A stretch of 64,000 nt of DNA from Pseudomonadota bacterium (GCA_021785515.1 JAJYEX010000001.1:640196-704195), one strand, 5' to 3'; positions 37,347 to 46,463 are shown, numbered from the stretch's first letter. The notes: generated from the letters alone by a model not told the origin. Numbers and translations: made by a program.

Positions 37347-40300
37347 TTACTTGCGCACTGTCTGCAATGGCGGGCGGGCGGATACGGCGCTTTCGGCGGC
37401 CTCCGCATAGGCCCTGCGTACCTCTGGACCAGGCGGTTGACCGAACGCAGCCAACAACAGTTTTTCACAGCTCGCATAGGCTGCAGTCGCTTCCGCGTCC
37501 TGCTTCAGCTCCCCGTGAGCGCGGATAAGACCAGCATGCATTTCTTCCGCCAGCGGATCGACCTCAACGCCGCGCCGGTACCACTCAACGGCATCCGCCC
37601 AACGGCCAGAATGCTCGAGGATTTTAACCAGTACACAAAACTTGCGTCGGAACTTTGACCGCAGTTGCTCGCGCGCCAAAATTGCCCACTGGGCGTCGTC
37701 CCCTGCAAGAAAGTCGCCATGGTACCAGCTCAACACGCGCCCAAACGCTTCACAGTACACACGCCGGTTGTCCTCACTGGCCGAATCCTGCAGCAGATGC
37801 TCGAATACCCAGCGGTCCAGCCATACCCAACGGGAATCAAGCGATACGCGACCGTTTTCCAAATGCACCGCCTTGTCATACTTGAGCAGGCGGCGCAAAC
37901 GGTGCAAGGTCGTCGCAAAAGCCCGATGGGCGTCGTCGCCGTTGGCCTCCGGCCAGAGAACTGCCGACAATTCCTGTTCAGCCACGCCGCGGGCACCGCG
38001 AGCAACCAGTAGTTTGAGCAGCTCCAGCGGCCGTGCTTGGCCCTTGCGGCCTGACGTTTGCAGCTTGCCATCGATGTGTATTTGGAATCTGCCGAACGTG
38101 TAGATCTTCACTTTCCACGGCCACACGTCGGAATTGCAGGAGGAATCTAGCGGTAGCAACGTACAGCGGTGGATCAACAGCATCGCATAGTCGGCTTCGA
38201 TATTGGATTCAAGCGCGAGCTGGCACAACCGCGCAAGCATTGGCCGTGACCACCCCTCCCAGGGGCTGACATAGTGATGACGCGCGCCAAGCATAAACGC
38301 CTCTCGCAACCGCTGGCGGGCGTTTTCCTTTTCATTGCTGACCATGGCCAGCCAGGTGCTGACAACAAACTGCATGTAAAGAAGTAACGGACTATTGATG
38401 GCACGGCCTATTTCGAATACCGCATGTAGATGTGCCGCCGCTGCAACAACCGCTCCGCGATCGATGAGAATCAACGCCAAATTGACGTGGGCCAGGCCGC
38501 GCGGAAACACCGCGCCGCTTTCGATGGCCAGTGCCATTGCCTTACGACAATGGCTTTCGGCCAGAACCAGGTTGCCGTCAAGTCGATGAAAGCAGGCCGC
38601 CTGGTAATGGTAATGTGACGAGTCGAGGCGCTTGCCTGGGTCTAGGTGGGGCCCCGCTGCAGCCAGTATCTGCCGACAGCGGTCTAGTTCGCCCAGGCCG
38701 AGATTGGCATACAGAGCTTGGGCGCGGATACGTGCGTCCAGGCCGTGGAAACCCCGGGAGTCGGCGAGCGCGAGCGCCTCATCCACTACCTTAAGGCAAC
38801 GTTCGGCCTCCCCCATGTGCCAGAGATAAGCGGCCTCCAGCAGCATAAATACCATGCGCTCCGGCGCAGCGGCACCGCGTGCACGGATTGCCCGCTGTAA
38901 AGAGTCAATAAGCAGGCCGGCATTGCCGAGGTCTCCGGTCCAAAGGTAGTACGTAAGGAGCGGGCTAGCGATTTGAACCTGCTCCTCCGGCTGATCTGCG
39001 CTGCCAATAAGAATTGAAAGGCGCGCTGCCCAGTGAGCGATATCCTTATGATAAGGCTGCCGAAACACCAGCAGCGCTAGAATGCCGCTGACTACGCGTC
39101 GTTCGATGGCGGGCGACAGTGGCTCCGGATGGCGGCATCTCAGGTCCTCAAATACGCTAATCCAGTGATCTGAAGACTTGAATTCGTCCCACAGCAGTAG
39201 ATAACTGCGGGCGATACCAGCCCAGGCCAGGAACTGGCCACTAGCATTTCCCTGGTCACAAAAAAGCGCAAACGCTTTGGCGAAAAGGCTGCGTGCCGTT
39301 ACGAAAGACTGGTGAGTCATCGCGAGCCAATAAACCAGCCAGGGCGACCGTTCCCTGAGTTCCTCGGGCAGCATCATCACCCAGGACATAAGAGTTGGCG
39401 CCCGACCCTGAGCGAGGAGTTGCGCAGCCGAGCGTTGGCACAAGTTGGCAAACGCCGGCCAGTCCTTAATTTCCGCAAGGAGTCTTGCGGCTGCCTCGAC
39501 CTCGCCCGCCTCTTCGAGCAGCACTGCCGAAGCCGAAAGGATTGCGTCCAGCTGCTGCTGCGTGAACGTATTGCGAGCATAAGTTTGAAGAAAATCCCGA
39601 AACAGGGAGTGAAAACGATAAGCTCCACCTGCTGCGTGCACTGAGGTGAAGTAGTTGCGACGGGCAAGTCCGGAGAGCACTTCGTCCGCACGGGTAGTTT
39701 GCGTGAGGCGTTGAGCCCGATCCAGCGTTACGTCCGGAAGAAAGCAAGTCGCAAGAAGCACTTGGCGTGTATCAGGGTCCATCCGAGCAAAGACTTCATG
39801 CGCAAAATAATCAAACAGGACCTGCGCATTGCACCCAGGCTTAAGTGTCGCGTCCACCAGACTCTCTGGCTCTTCCATAAGCAACGCGAGCCCGGCCGCC
39901 CATCCGCTCGATTCGGACAGTCGGCGTTCGATAGTTGCCGCGGGCAGCTTCAGGGCGCGCAGGCGGGCCAGGTCTCGTGCCTCGGAAAGCGTCATGACGA
40001 GTTCCGCGCTGTCGATCACGGTGATGCGTCCTTGAATATTCAGGCGCGCAAATGTTGCCGGCGGTTCGCTCCGACTGCACACAACAACCCCGGTGCCACC
40101 AAGGGTATTCAAAGCCTCTTGAAGCAGTTCGTGCATAAAGCTGTCGTCGTGCAAGTCCTGGTAGTTATCCAGCACAAACAAACACGGTGCTTTGAGTGTT
40201 GCTGCCACAACCTCGAAGAAGCGGCGCGTGAAAATCGGCAGAGTTGAAAGATATTCTGATCGCAACATCGGCAAGCGTCGGCGTGATCTTGGATTCGCCG

Positions 40301-40559
40301 CACGCACTGCACTTGCAAGATAGTGAAAGAAAGTCGCGGGATCGTTGTCGGTGGCATCGATCTGGTACCAAAGCGGCCGCAAATGCCGCCGCTTTAGGTA
40401 GCTGCTGACAAGGCTTGTCTTTCCGGACCCAGGCGGCGCGCAGATCCACACCAGACCGTCGCGCAAGCCACGGTCGAGGCGCTGAAAAAGGCGCGGGCGC
40501 TCAATAATACGGGATAAGCGCGGCGCGCTTACTTTGGCGGACATCGGCGCTTTATTCAT
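37347..40559 (-). CDS. Large MalT-like STAND ATPase fused to SARP-type DNA-binding/BTAD regulator
   Basis: A 1070-residue regulator starting at ATG 40559 (ATG 40544 also possible). Residues ~10-300 form a MalT/LuxR-type NTPase: RPRLFQRLDRGLRDGLVWI, Walker A CAPPGSGKTSLVSSYL, sensor-like CLFVLDNYQDL and SSGWAAGLALL. A ~500-residue helical repeat region of TPR-like motifs follows. The C-terminal ~250 residues hold an OmpR-like winged helix (VKIYTFGRFQIHIDGK ... RPLELLKLLVARG) and a bacterial transcriptional activation domain (RRGVEVDPLAEEMHAGLIRAH). This order, STAND core first with the SARP module at the C-terminus, occurs in a subset of proteobacterial activators. The target is unknown; the nearby exported repeat protein is a candidate. 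Confidence 0.85.
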   Translation of the reverse strand: MNKAPMSAKVSAPRLSRIIERPRLFQRLDRGLRDGLVWICAPPGSGKTSLVSSYLKRRHLRPLWYQIDATDNDPATFFHYLASAVRAANPRSRRRLPMLRSEYLSTLPIFTRRFFEVVAATLKAPCLFVLDNYQDLHDDSFMHELLQEALNTLGGTGVVVCSRSEPPATFARLNIQGRITVIDSAELVMTLSEARDLARLRALKLPAATIERRLSESSGWAAGLALLMEEPESLVDATLKPGCNAQVLFDYFAHEVFARMDPDTRQVLLATCFLPDVTLDRAQRLTQTTRADEVLSGLARRNYFTSVHAAGGAYRFHSLFRDFLQTYARNTFTQQQLDAILSASAVLLEEAGEVEAAARLLAEIKDWPAFANLCQRSAAQLLAQGRAPTLMSWVMMLPEELRERSPWLVYWLAMTHQSFVTARSLFAKAFALFCDQGNASGQFLAWAGIARSYLLLWDEFKSSDHWISVFEDLRCRHPEPLSPAIERRVVSGILALLVFRQPYHKDIAHWAARLSILIGSADQPEEQVQIASPLLTYYLWTGDLGNAGLLIDSLQRAIRARGAAAPERMVFMLLEAAYLWHMGEAERCLKVVDEALALADSRGFHGLDARIRAQALYANLGLGELDRCRQILAAAGPHLDPGKRLDSSHYHYQAACFHRLDGNLVLAESHCRKAMALAIESGAVFPRGLAHVNLALILIDRGAVVAAAAHLHAVFEIGRAINSPLLLYMQFVVSTWLAMVSNEKENARQRLREAFMLGARHHYVSPWEGWSRPMLARLCQLALESNIEADYAMLLIHRCTLLPLDSSCNSDVWPWKVKIYTFGRFQIHIDGKLQTSGRKGQARPLELLKLLVARGARGVAEQELSAVLWPEANGDDAHRAFATTLHRLRRLLKYDKAVHLENGRVSLDSRWVWLDRWVFEHLLQDSASEDNRRVYCEAFGRVLSWYHGDFLAGDDAQWAILAREQLRSKFRRKFCVLVKILEHSGRWADAVEWYRRGVEVDPLAEEMHAGLIRAHGELKQDAEATAAYASCEKLLLAAFGQPPGPEVRRAYAEAAESAVSARPPLQTVRK

Positions 40560-41327
40560 TCGTATTGTTCTCAATTGCAAGGCCGCACCTTCCACCTTGC
40601 ATTTCTCTTTTGTCCGGATGCACACTTTGCATCGACGACAAATTTCGTGCAACTAACTGCATAAATTGCAATGCCCGGTTTCGTTGATACCCGACCGGAC
40701 TTTGCTCCCGACACCAGACGATAGCGCTGTGTCGCGTTAACACAGGGCGTTTTTTGGTACTATCAACGCACGTTATCTATAAAAAACTCACGCACAGGGC
40801 GGTATTGGGTAATTTGTCCACACCTGACTTCGTCTTGAATATGAAGGGAGACGGACTCGGCCTTTACTATCTCAAACCCGGCCCGAACAACATTTAACCT
40901 GGGTGATAAAACCTACACCCTCTCCAGAGTTGGCCCGCTCTTCCCGGTCTCGGCAGTAATCATTTTGCCGACAGTATGATCCTGGGTCGGTTCTGCTGAA
41001 AGTCATCGGCATTGCGCGCCGCAAACAATATCCTTGGTGGCAGGAAACACCTGCGCGGAATCGGATGGATGAAAATTACGTGAACAGCAGCCCCAGCCAT
41101 TTGCCGATGACCGCTAATGTCGTCGGGCTCAAAGTCCGGGCAATCGCCACAAATCGCCTGGCCGTTTCATCCTGGGCAAGCAGGCCGAAAACAAGCTCAA
41201 CCGATATCTACATGTGGCAGATGATCGGTTTGCTCCGATGATGGCAGGTTGATCATAATGCGATCAAAAAAATTCTGTTCCTCCACAGGACATGCGCGCC
41301 CCTTTCTTGTTCTGTCATACGCAATTG
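40560..41327. other. Intergenic/decayed region upstream of the large regulator
   Basis: About 770 bases. A 6-bp stem CTGTGT/ACACAG followed by T6 (40727-40758) could terminate a plus-strand transcript. Short protein-like fragments in shifting frames, such as MKGDGLGLYYLKPGPNNI from 40842 and DKTYTLSRVGPLFPVSAVII, suggest a decayed coding remnant, but no family is recognisable. Confidence 0.3.
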
Positions 41328-42518
41328 TCAATTATGGGCCCGGTTATCCCTTCCGTTATCGCGTTTCCGCTCGGGGTTCGAATATCGCCCGTTCTGAATC
41401 CTGCGCTGCTGCATCTGGCGCTGCTGCATCTGGCGCTGCTGCATCTGGCGCTGCTGCATCTGGCGCTGCTGCATCCTGCGCTGCTGCATCCTGCGCTGCT
41501 GCATCCTGCGCTGCTGCATCCTGCGCTGCTGCATCTGGCGCTGCTGCATCTGGCGCTGCTGCATCTGGCGCTGCTGCATCTGGCGCTGCTGCATCTGGCG
41601 CTGCTGCATCCTGCGCTGCTGCATCTGGCGCTGCTGCATCTGGCGCTGCTGCATCCTGCGCTGCTGCATCCTGCGCTGCTGCATCCTGCGCTGCTGCATC
41701 TGGCGCTCCCGGTACTGGCCAGGACTCTGTGGGGACCGTCCGCGATATTGTCCAGGTCCCATGAATCCACCGTGCGGCTGGTAGCGGCCACCTACCCTAG
41801 TAGCCGGTTCCACTCCGCGCCCGCGGAAAACCCCCGGTCTTGCGGTGGCCGCGATCATGGGTCGGCCGCGGTTGACGGAGGCGCGCAGCGCCCGTATCCC
41901 ACGGGCGGTGCGCTCATGCAATTCCTGCAACCGGGTCGGTCCGAAGTGCCGTTCTCGCGCGTAGGCTTGCTGGGCGGAGGTCGGGCGCAGGGCAATGCCG
42001 CCCGGGCCACCGTTGTAACTGACCCGATTCACCGTCACGTTGCGAACCACGGTACGATAGTACGTATTGTGGATAATGGTCACGTTGACGTTGTTGACAC
42101 TGCGGTTATAGAAGAAAATGCCGCGACGCCAATAGCCCCCTGCGTACCCGAACCCGGTGTAGCCGAAACCGTAGTCAATGCCGCCATAGTACCCGACGCG
42201 CGGACCCCAGTAGCCCGGGGTCCATACATAGAACCCGTCGCGCCACCCCCAGTAGCCCGGGGTCCATAAAAGACCCGGTTGGGGCGCAAGGACCCAGGTA
42301 CCCGGAACCCAGTAATACCCATCGACGGCCCACGCCCAATAGCCCGGAACCCAGATAAAGCGCGGCGCGGGGCAGGGAGGCTGAACGTAAACAGGCAATG
42401 GCGGAGGTCCGATCGAAACCGAGATCCCGACGCTGACCCCGCCGAAAGACACCTGCGGCGCCGCCTGAATCATCAGGGCAATTAGAAATACAATTATTGC
42501 CTTGTAGGTGTTGCGCAT
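41328..42518 (-). CDS. Exported YXWXPG-repeat protein with Gln/Met/Arg pentapeptide tail
   Basis: A 396-residue protein with start ATG 42518 (GAGGCGAGG site) and a signal peptide of ~27 residues. The mature N-terminus has repeated aromatic turns of the YXWXPG type: FIWVPGYWAWAVDGYYWVPG and then LLWTPGYWGWRDGFYVW TPGYWG. It is followed by a Tyr/Gly-rich stretch and Asn-rich beta-like NVTIIHNTYYRT. Such proteins are found in the envelope of many proteobacteria, with unknown function. The last third is a 20-copy pentapeptide R(Q/R)MQQ array ending RRIQNGRYSNPERKRDNGRD, strongly basic. The tail could bind nucleic acid, polyphosphate or acidic polysaccharide; this is inference. Confidence 0.8.
   Translation of the reverse strand: MRNTYKAIIVFLIALMIQAAPQVSFGGVSVGISVSIGPPPLPVYVQPPCPAPRFIWVPGYWAWAVDGYYWVPGTWVLAPQPGLLWTPGYWGWRDGFYVWTPGYWGPRVGYYGGIDYGFGYTGFGYAGGYWRRGIFFYNRSVNNVNVTIIHNTYYRTVVRNVTVNRVSYNGGPGGIALRPTSAQQAYARERHFGPTRLQELHERTARGIRALRASVNRGRPMIAATARPGVFRGRGVEPATRVGGRYQPHGGFMGPGQYRGRSPQSPGQYRERQMQQRRMQQRRMQQRRMQQRQMQQRQMQQRRMQQRQMQQRQMQQRQMQQRQMQQRQMQQRRMQQRRMQQRRMQQRRMQQRQMQQRQMQQRQMQQRQMQQRRIQNGRYSNPERKRDNGRDNRAHN
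41406..41705. repeat. Tandem array of 20 x 15-bp units
   Basis: Twenty head-to-tail copies of a 15-bp unit (plus strand CTGCTGCATCTGGCG or CTGCTGCATCCTGCG). They differ almost only at the codon for residue 2 of the minus-strand pentapeptide (Gln or Arg). A degenerate 21st unit (RRIQN, 41391-41405) lies at the end. The unit length is a multiple of three, so copy-number changes would keep the reading frame. Confidence 0.95.
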
Positions 42519-42689
42519 GTTCGCCTCGCCTCGCTGTTGAATCGCAGCTGGTACTGACCCAAGAGGAATGTGGACGAAATCTTGAACTACCTCCAAGTAG
42601 TCCAAGATTTTGTTCGCACTCCTAAGTTTTGCATCGAATTTTGACCCGTCTATACGGGCCAGTATGACTCAAGCCTTGAGGGGTTCCTA

Positions 42690-43090
42690 GTCCTTCCGTC
42701 CTTTTCGGTCTTGATGGCGCTGTTCTTGAAGCGGCAACTTTGTTGCCAGTCTCGATGATAGGGCGGTGAGAGGGGTGGAGGAGCGCCGTGGTCATCTTGG
42801 GATTGCCGAAGACGCTGGTCCGCTCCGGGAAGTTTAAGTTGTGGTGATGATCAAGCCGGTGTGCTCGTAAAGCGCGCTAATCAGGCGGAACCGTAACGCA
42901 CTGCCGGCGCGGCGCAACGGCAGGTATCCGAGCTTATCAAGGATGATGATGAGGCGGTTGCCCATCTATCCTGCCTTGGCGACAGTCTGCTGCTGGTCCG
43001 GATTGTTGACCAATTCGGTGGTGGAGAAGACGAGCGTGTGCTGGGCAATGCCAGTTAGGTCGGTGATAGAACGTAGGCATCTGCAGTCCA
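42690..43090 (-). pseudogene. IS21-family istB ATPase remnant
   Basis: On the minus strand, sequence relays between frames: TLVFSTTELVNNPDQQQTVAKAG (stop at 42968), then LDKLGYLPLRRAGSALRFRL ISALYEHTGLIITT (stop), then in a new frame NFPERTSVFGNPKMTTALL and IIETGNK. These match successive parts of IstB (ELGYLPF ... LISxLYExTSVIITTN ... SVFGDAKMTTALLDRL ... IVETGN). At least one stop and two frameshifts inactivate it. The istA partner is absent. Confidence 0.7.
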
Positions 43091-43390
43091 AACAATTGAA
43101 GTTTTCTAAGAGGTCGCTACCGGCATGTACCGGCCAGATGGAGGCCGCGCTTTAAAACCAGCTTCGGCCGAGAAAGCGATCGTCTGGAACGCAGGTAGCG
43201 GGTTTTTGGCCATTGCGACCCTTCAAACTCGCTCTGGACCTCTTCCGGTACACAGACAATACCAGACGTTTAACGTCTGAATTCGACAGCCTGCGCAGCT
43301 TTTCGCGCGGGTTTTGTGGAACGAACGATTGCTCATCATAACCCGGTCATGGGTTGCCAATGGCATTGCAAAAGTGTCTGCGCAAGAAAT

Positions 43391-43662
43391 CTATGTATTT
43401 TTGATCTGATAATTCATTCCGCGCTTTAATGAATCCGCGTGTATCGTTGCCCACCAAATAGCGTAGTCGGTCACTACCGTCTGTGGCCGCCTCATAGACA
43501 ACCTAGGCAACATCTTCAGAATCGATAAGGCGCGCTGCGGACATTCGGCTGAATGCCTCAGTACTGCGTTGTATAAACGGCTGATAATCTGCCAATTCCG
43601 TACCAATACCTGAAGAGGCGCCAGTGATCAAAATGGTTTTGCTTATGTCTTTTTTTCCGCGA
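43391..43662 (-). pseudogene. Short-chain dehydrogenase remnant with internal deletion
   Basis: Minus-strand translation gives KKDISKTILITGASSGIGTE, the SDR cofactor-binding N-terminus. It is joined directly to an SDR C-terminus, LADYQPFIQRSTEAFSRM ... SEDVA, then an in-frame TAG, then VVYEAATDGSDRLRYLVGND ... KARNELSDQKYI. About 150 central residues, including the catalytic YxxxK, are missing. This is a deleted, nonsense-mutated remnant. Confidence 0.7.
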
Positions 43663-43730
43663 ATTGGAGTGAAACCATGACACTAGACTGCGCTTATGCG
43701 AACGCACGAGTTTTGCACAATTATAAAAGG

Positions 43731-45108
43731 GGGTCATCGCGTAATTGTGTGGGTAACTTTTGGGTGAGTAAGCCCACTTCACCCTGTACTTACCGAGGCC
43801 AAATGCCTTGGCGGGCCGCGGAGATTTGGCATGATTTCCGGATGCCTGCTGTCAAACGCAAAACGTCGGCGGCAGGATGCGTACCGCTTCGCCGGGTTCC
43901 GTTCGCTTGCCACCGTCCAGGGCGTCTTCGGCGATCCGAAGGCGCGTGTCATTACGCTTAACCGGCGCGCAAAAAACAGTCTGCGGCGCGTGCGGGAGGC
44001 AACATTCGGGCTGGTACGACCGGCGACGACGGCGCGTGCGCGATCTCTCCTGCGGCGATCTCGCGTCTGGCTCGACATCGAGGTGCGGCATGCCGCATAC
44101 CGCCACTGTGACAAGGTGAAACGGGAGCGGCTCGACTTCCCGGCCGACAACCCGTTCTACACCAGGCGGTTTGCCTGCTACGTCGGACGGCGCTGTGTAA
44201 GCGCGACGATCAAGGATGTTGTTAAAGAACTGCGCCTTGACTGGTACACGGTCAAGGAACTGGAGAAACAGTACATGGCCGCCCAGTTGGCGAAGGCCGG
44301 CACACCGGGACCCAAGGCCATCAGCATCGATGAGATCTCGATCCGCACGGGTCACACCTACCGCATTGTGGTGAGCGGCCTGCACCGGGGTCGGCCGATC
44401 TGGTTCGGGGGTGAGGATCGCTCGGAGTCGAGCATGGCGCAATTCTACGATTGGCCCGGCAAAAAGAAGAGCGAACGCCTTCGTCTGGCGATGACGGGCA
44501 TGTGGAAGCCGTTTCGCACGGTGACGAACGGGCGCGCGCCAAAGGCCGCGATTCTTTTTGACAAGTTCCACGTGCTGCGTCATTTGAACGAGGCGCTTGA
44601 TCAGGTGCGCAAGCACGAATACGCGCGGCTTACCGGAAAGCAGCGCCATTACATCAAGGGCTAGAAGTGCACGTTGCTCTCGCATCGCGAGAACCTGACC
44701 CTCGACGGCAGGAAGGTTCTGAAGACTGTGCTCGCCGCCAACAAGCGCCTGAACACGGCCTACCTCCTCAAGGAGTCCTTCGGGCAACTGTCGAGCTACG
44801 AGCGTGAAGGTTGGGCCAGGCGCTTCTTCGATAACTGGCGCAGTAGCCTCAAGTGGCAACGCCTGAAGCCCTTCGAGAAATTCGCCGAGATGATTGATCG
44901 TCATTGGGATGGCATTGCCGCTTATTGCCAACCCGAGAACAAGGTCTCACTCGGCTTCGTCGAGGGACTGAACAACAAGATCCGCGTCATCCAGCGCCGG
45001 GCGTACGGCCTGCGCGATGAGGAATACCTGCGGCTTAAGATACTGACGTGCATGTTGCCGGTTCTCTGAAAATGGACAAAAATCACCCACACGATTTCAC
45101 GAAGACCT
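43731..45108 (+). mobile_element. Defective ISL3-family insertion sequence
   Basis: Imperfect terminal inverted repeats bound a transposase reading frame. The left end GGGTCATCGCGTAATTGTGT (43731-) matches the reverse complement of the right end, AGGTCTTCGTGAAATCGTGT, at about three of four positions over ~32 bp, sharing GTGTGGGT-A-TTTTG. No clear 8-bp target duplication flanks it. The element is ~1.38 kb, normal for ISL3. Confidence 0.75.
43831..45069 (+). pseudogene. ISL3 transposase, interrupted by an amber codon
   Basis: The N-terminal zinc finger is split across frames (DAYRFAGFRSLATVQGVFGD in one, TVCGACGRQHSGWYDRRRRR in another, back to RVWLDIEVRHAAYRHCDKVK). The catalytic DDE residues are still visible: D in KAISIDEISIRTG, D in AAILFDKFHVLRHL, and E in LGFVEGLNNKIRV. 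A TAG at 44662-44664 replaces a glutamine codon in RHYIKG(Q)KCTLLSHRENL, and the same frame resumes to 45069. The transposase is thus inactive unless suppressed. Confidence 0.8.
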
Positions 45109-45112
45109 TTAA

Positions 45113-45480
45113 TTTTATCAGCCGCATCAAATCATGAAGACATTATCGAATGTCCAGCACTGGCTGCGCCGGCACTATGCAGGGCAGGCGTCGATGTTTG
45201 AACTGTCGGCACGCACCGGTCTGAGGATTTGCAGCTTCAACCGGCGCTTCACGCTTGTCTGCGGTGTAACGCCTGGCGACTTTCTGGAACAGACGCGCAT
45301 CGATCAGGCAAGGGCATTCCTGCGGGATAAGAATTTGAAAGTTGCCGAGATCGGGCCGCAGGTGGGGTATGTCAATGCGGGCCCTTAGGCGCCGTGTTCT
45401 GGCGCTGGACCAGCGTTACCCCCCCGACTGTGCCGCCATCAGGTGCGAAGAAAATTATTCGGTCCGACAGGCTGCTAAGA
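45113..45480 (+). pseudogene. AraC/GlxA-type regulator remnant truncated by the IS
   Basis: Starting exactly at the right end of the ISL3 element, a frame reads QPHQIMKTLSNVQHWLRRHY, then ELSARTGLRICSFNRRF, GVTPGDFLEQTRIDQARAFL and VAEIGPQVGYVNAGP, the two-helix-turn-helix AraC domain. It stops at 45386-45388, while the expected continuation GAVFWRWTSVTPP is in another frame, and RHQVRRKLFG is in a third. The N-terminal effector domain is missing, consistent with IS insertion plus later decay. Confidence 0.7.
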
Positions 45481-45695
45481 AGTCACTGCTTTTTTCCAAT
45501 CGCGCCCTAGGCCTCTACGGATCGGCCTGTGCTTAACAAAGCTCACTGGATGAAATGGGTCAGATGGAAGTCAAATCCAGCCACTTCATAGACAGGCAGA
45601 ATGAGCCGGGAAGGCCGACAAACTATGGGGTCGTGCAGGGAGCTGCACGTGGCCAAACTGTGGTTTCTAGCACACCTAACTACAACTGACGAGAG

Positions 45696-45712
45696 GATGG
45701 TGGGCCCGGCAG
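45696..45712 (+). repeat. attL: 17-bp copy of the tRNA-Ile 3' end
   Basis: GATGGTGGGCCCGGCAG is identical to bases 52546-52562, which encode the end of the acceptor/T-stem, the CCA and 2 flanking bases. It sits at the distal end of the element and is not part of a complete tRNA here. Confidence 0.85.
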
Positions 45713-45754
45713 CCACCGGATAGCCTTCGTATCCCATTGATAAAATGTTGATAA

Positions 45755-45795
45755 ATGTCTGGATATATCGAGACATACCCCCAAAAATACCCCCA
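45755..45795 (+). promoter_or_regulatory. Arm-type integrase sites and adjacent palindrome, attL side
   Basis: ATACCCCCAAAAATACCCCCA (45775-45795) contains two TACCCCC motifs 12 bp apart. A palindrome ATGTCT...AGACAT (45755-45776) directly precedes it. The paired motif recurs on the attR side with the same spacing, as expected for arm binding by the integrase or an excisionase. Confidence 0.6.
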
Positions 45796-46095
45796 TTTGT
45801 GCAATGTCACGGCATCCTTCTGACGGGCCTTCTGACGGCAGAACCGGCACCCAAGGCGGCACAGCCGGCAATCGTCGCCCGGGAGCACCGGCGGGTGACG
45901 GGGCGCATTTCAATAGCGTAACAGTTGCAATATCCTAAGCCGCAGCAGGCGGCGGGGAGAGATCAATGGCGTTGCGATCGTTTAACATCCGGACACTAGC
46001 GATCCGTTGCAATTCAAGAGGGCAGTATATGCGGCCATGGTCGGCGTCGAAAAATAACGCCCACCTCAAGAATCAGAGGGCATGGAGGACGAGAC

Positions 46096-46368
46096 ATGAA
46101 AGTAATCGGAATGGAGAAAGTTGTCGGTGACGATCCTCGGCAATTGTTATGTCGAGCCTGTGGAACTATCGACAAACCCAAGCGGCACACAGAAGGCAGC
46201 ATATTAATTGAAATAATCCTCTGGTGCTTTTTCATTGTACCGGGCCTCATCTATTCGATTTGGCGCTTCACCAAGCGGTACCAAGTCTGCCGGCATTGCG
46301 GTAGCCGGGAACTAATCCCTAGGAATTCCCCCATTGCCAAGAAGATGCAAGCGGGTGGGTCGGGATAA
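46096..46368 (+). CDS. Zinc-ribbon single-pass membrane protein (element cargo)
   Basis: A 90-residue protein with GGAGG 8 bases before ATG 46096. It has two CxxC pairs, LLCRACG and QVCRHCGSRE, flanking a hydrophobic segment (ILIEIILWCFFIVPGLIYSIW) followed by a basic KRYQ. The paired cysteines would form a zinc ribbon split by a membrane hairpin or helix. No named family is recognised with confidence. It lies at the attL end next to the DUF2971 gene, on the opposite strand to the element's replication genes, the usual position for cargo. Confidence 0.7.
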   Translation: MKVIGMEKVVGDDPRQLLCRACGTIDKPKRHTEGSILIEIILWCFFIVPGLIYSIWRFTKRYQVCRHCGSRELIPRNSPIAKKMQAGGSG

Positions 46369-46463
46369 GACTGTACTACGCGCAGAACACCGCCTTGGAG
46401 AAATTTTGGCCGAGCAGACGGCGACGGTGGGATTGAATCCTGGTACTCATTCAAGCAAAGAAC

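Noticed and set aside
41406-41705. CRISPR-like periodic repeats
   Set aside because: The units are 15 bp, contiguous and without spacers, and they are codon-phased inside a gene.
41249-41764. Plus-strand frame of Ala-Ser-rich repeats across the 15-bp array
   Set aside because: It is the mirror of the minus-strand pentapeptide gene. It has no ribosome site, no signal peptide and starts in non-coding sequence, whereas the minus-strand frame has a signal peptide and a recognisable YXWXPG family.
43852-44931. 359-codon minus-strand frame opposite the ISL3 transposase
   Set aside because: The plus strand carries the DDE motifs; the minus frame has no family resemblance.
45696-45712. A second tRNA gene at the left end of the element
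   Set aside because: Only the acceptor 3' strand and CCA are present; the rest of the cloverleaf is absent, so it is an att duplicate.
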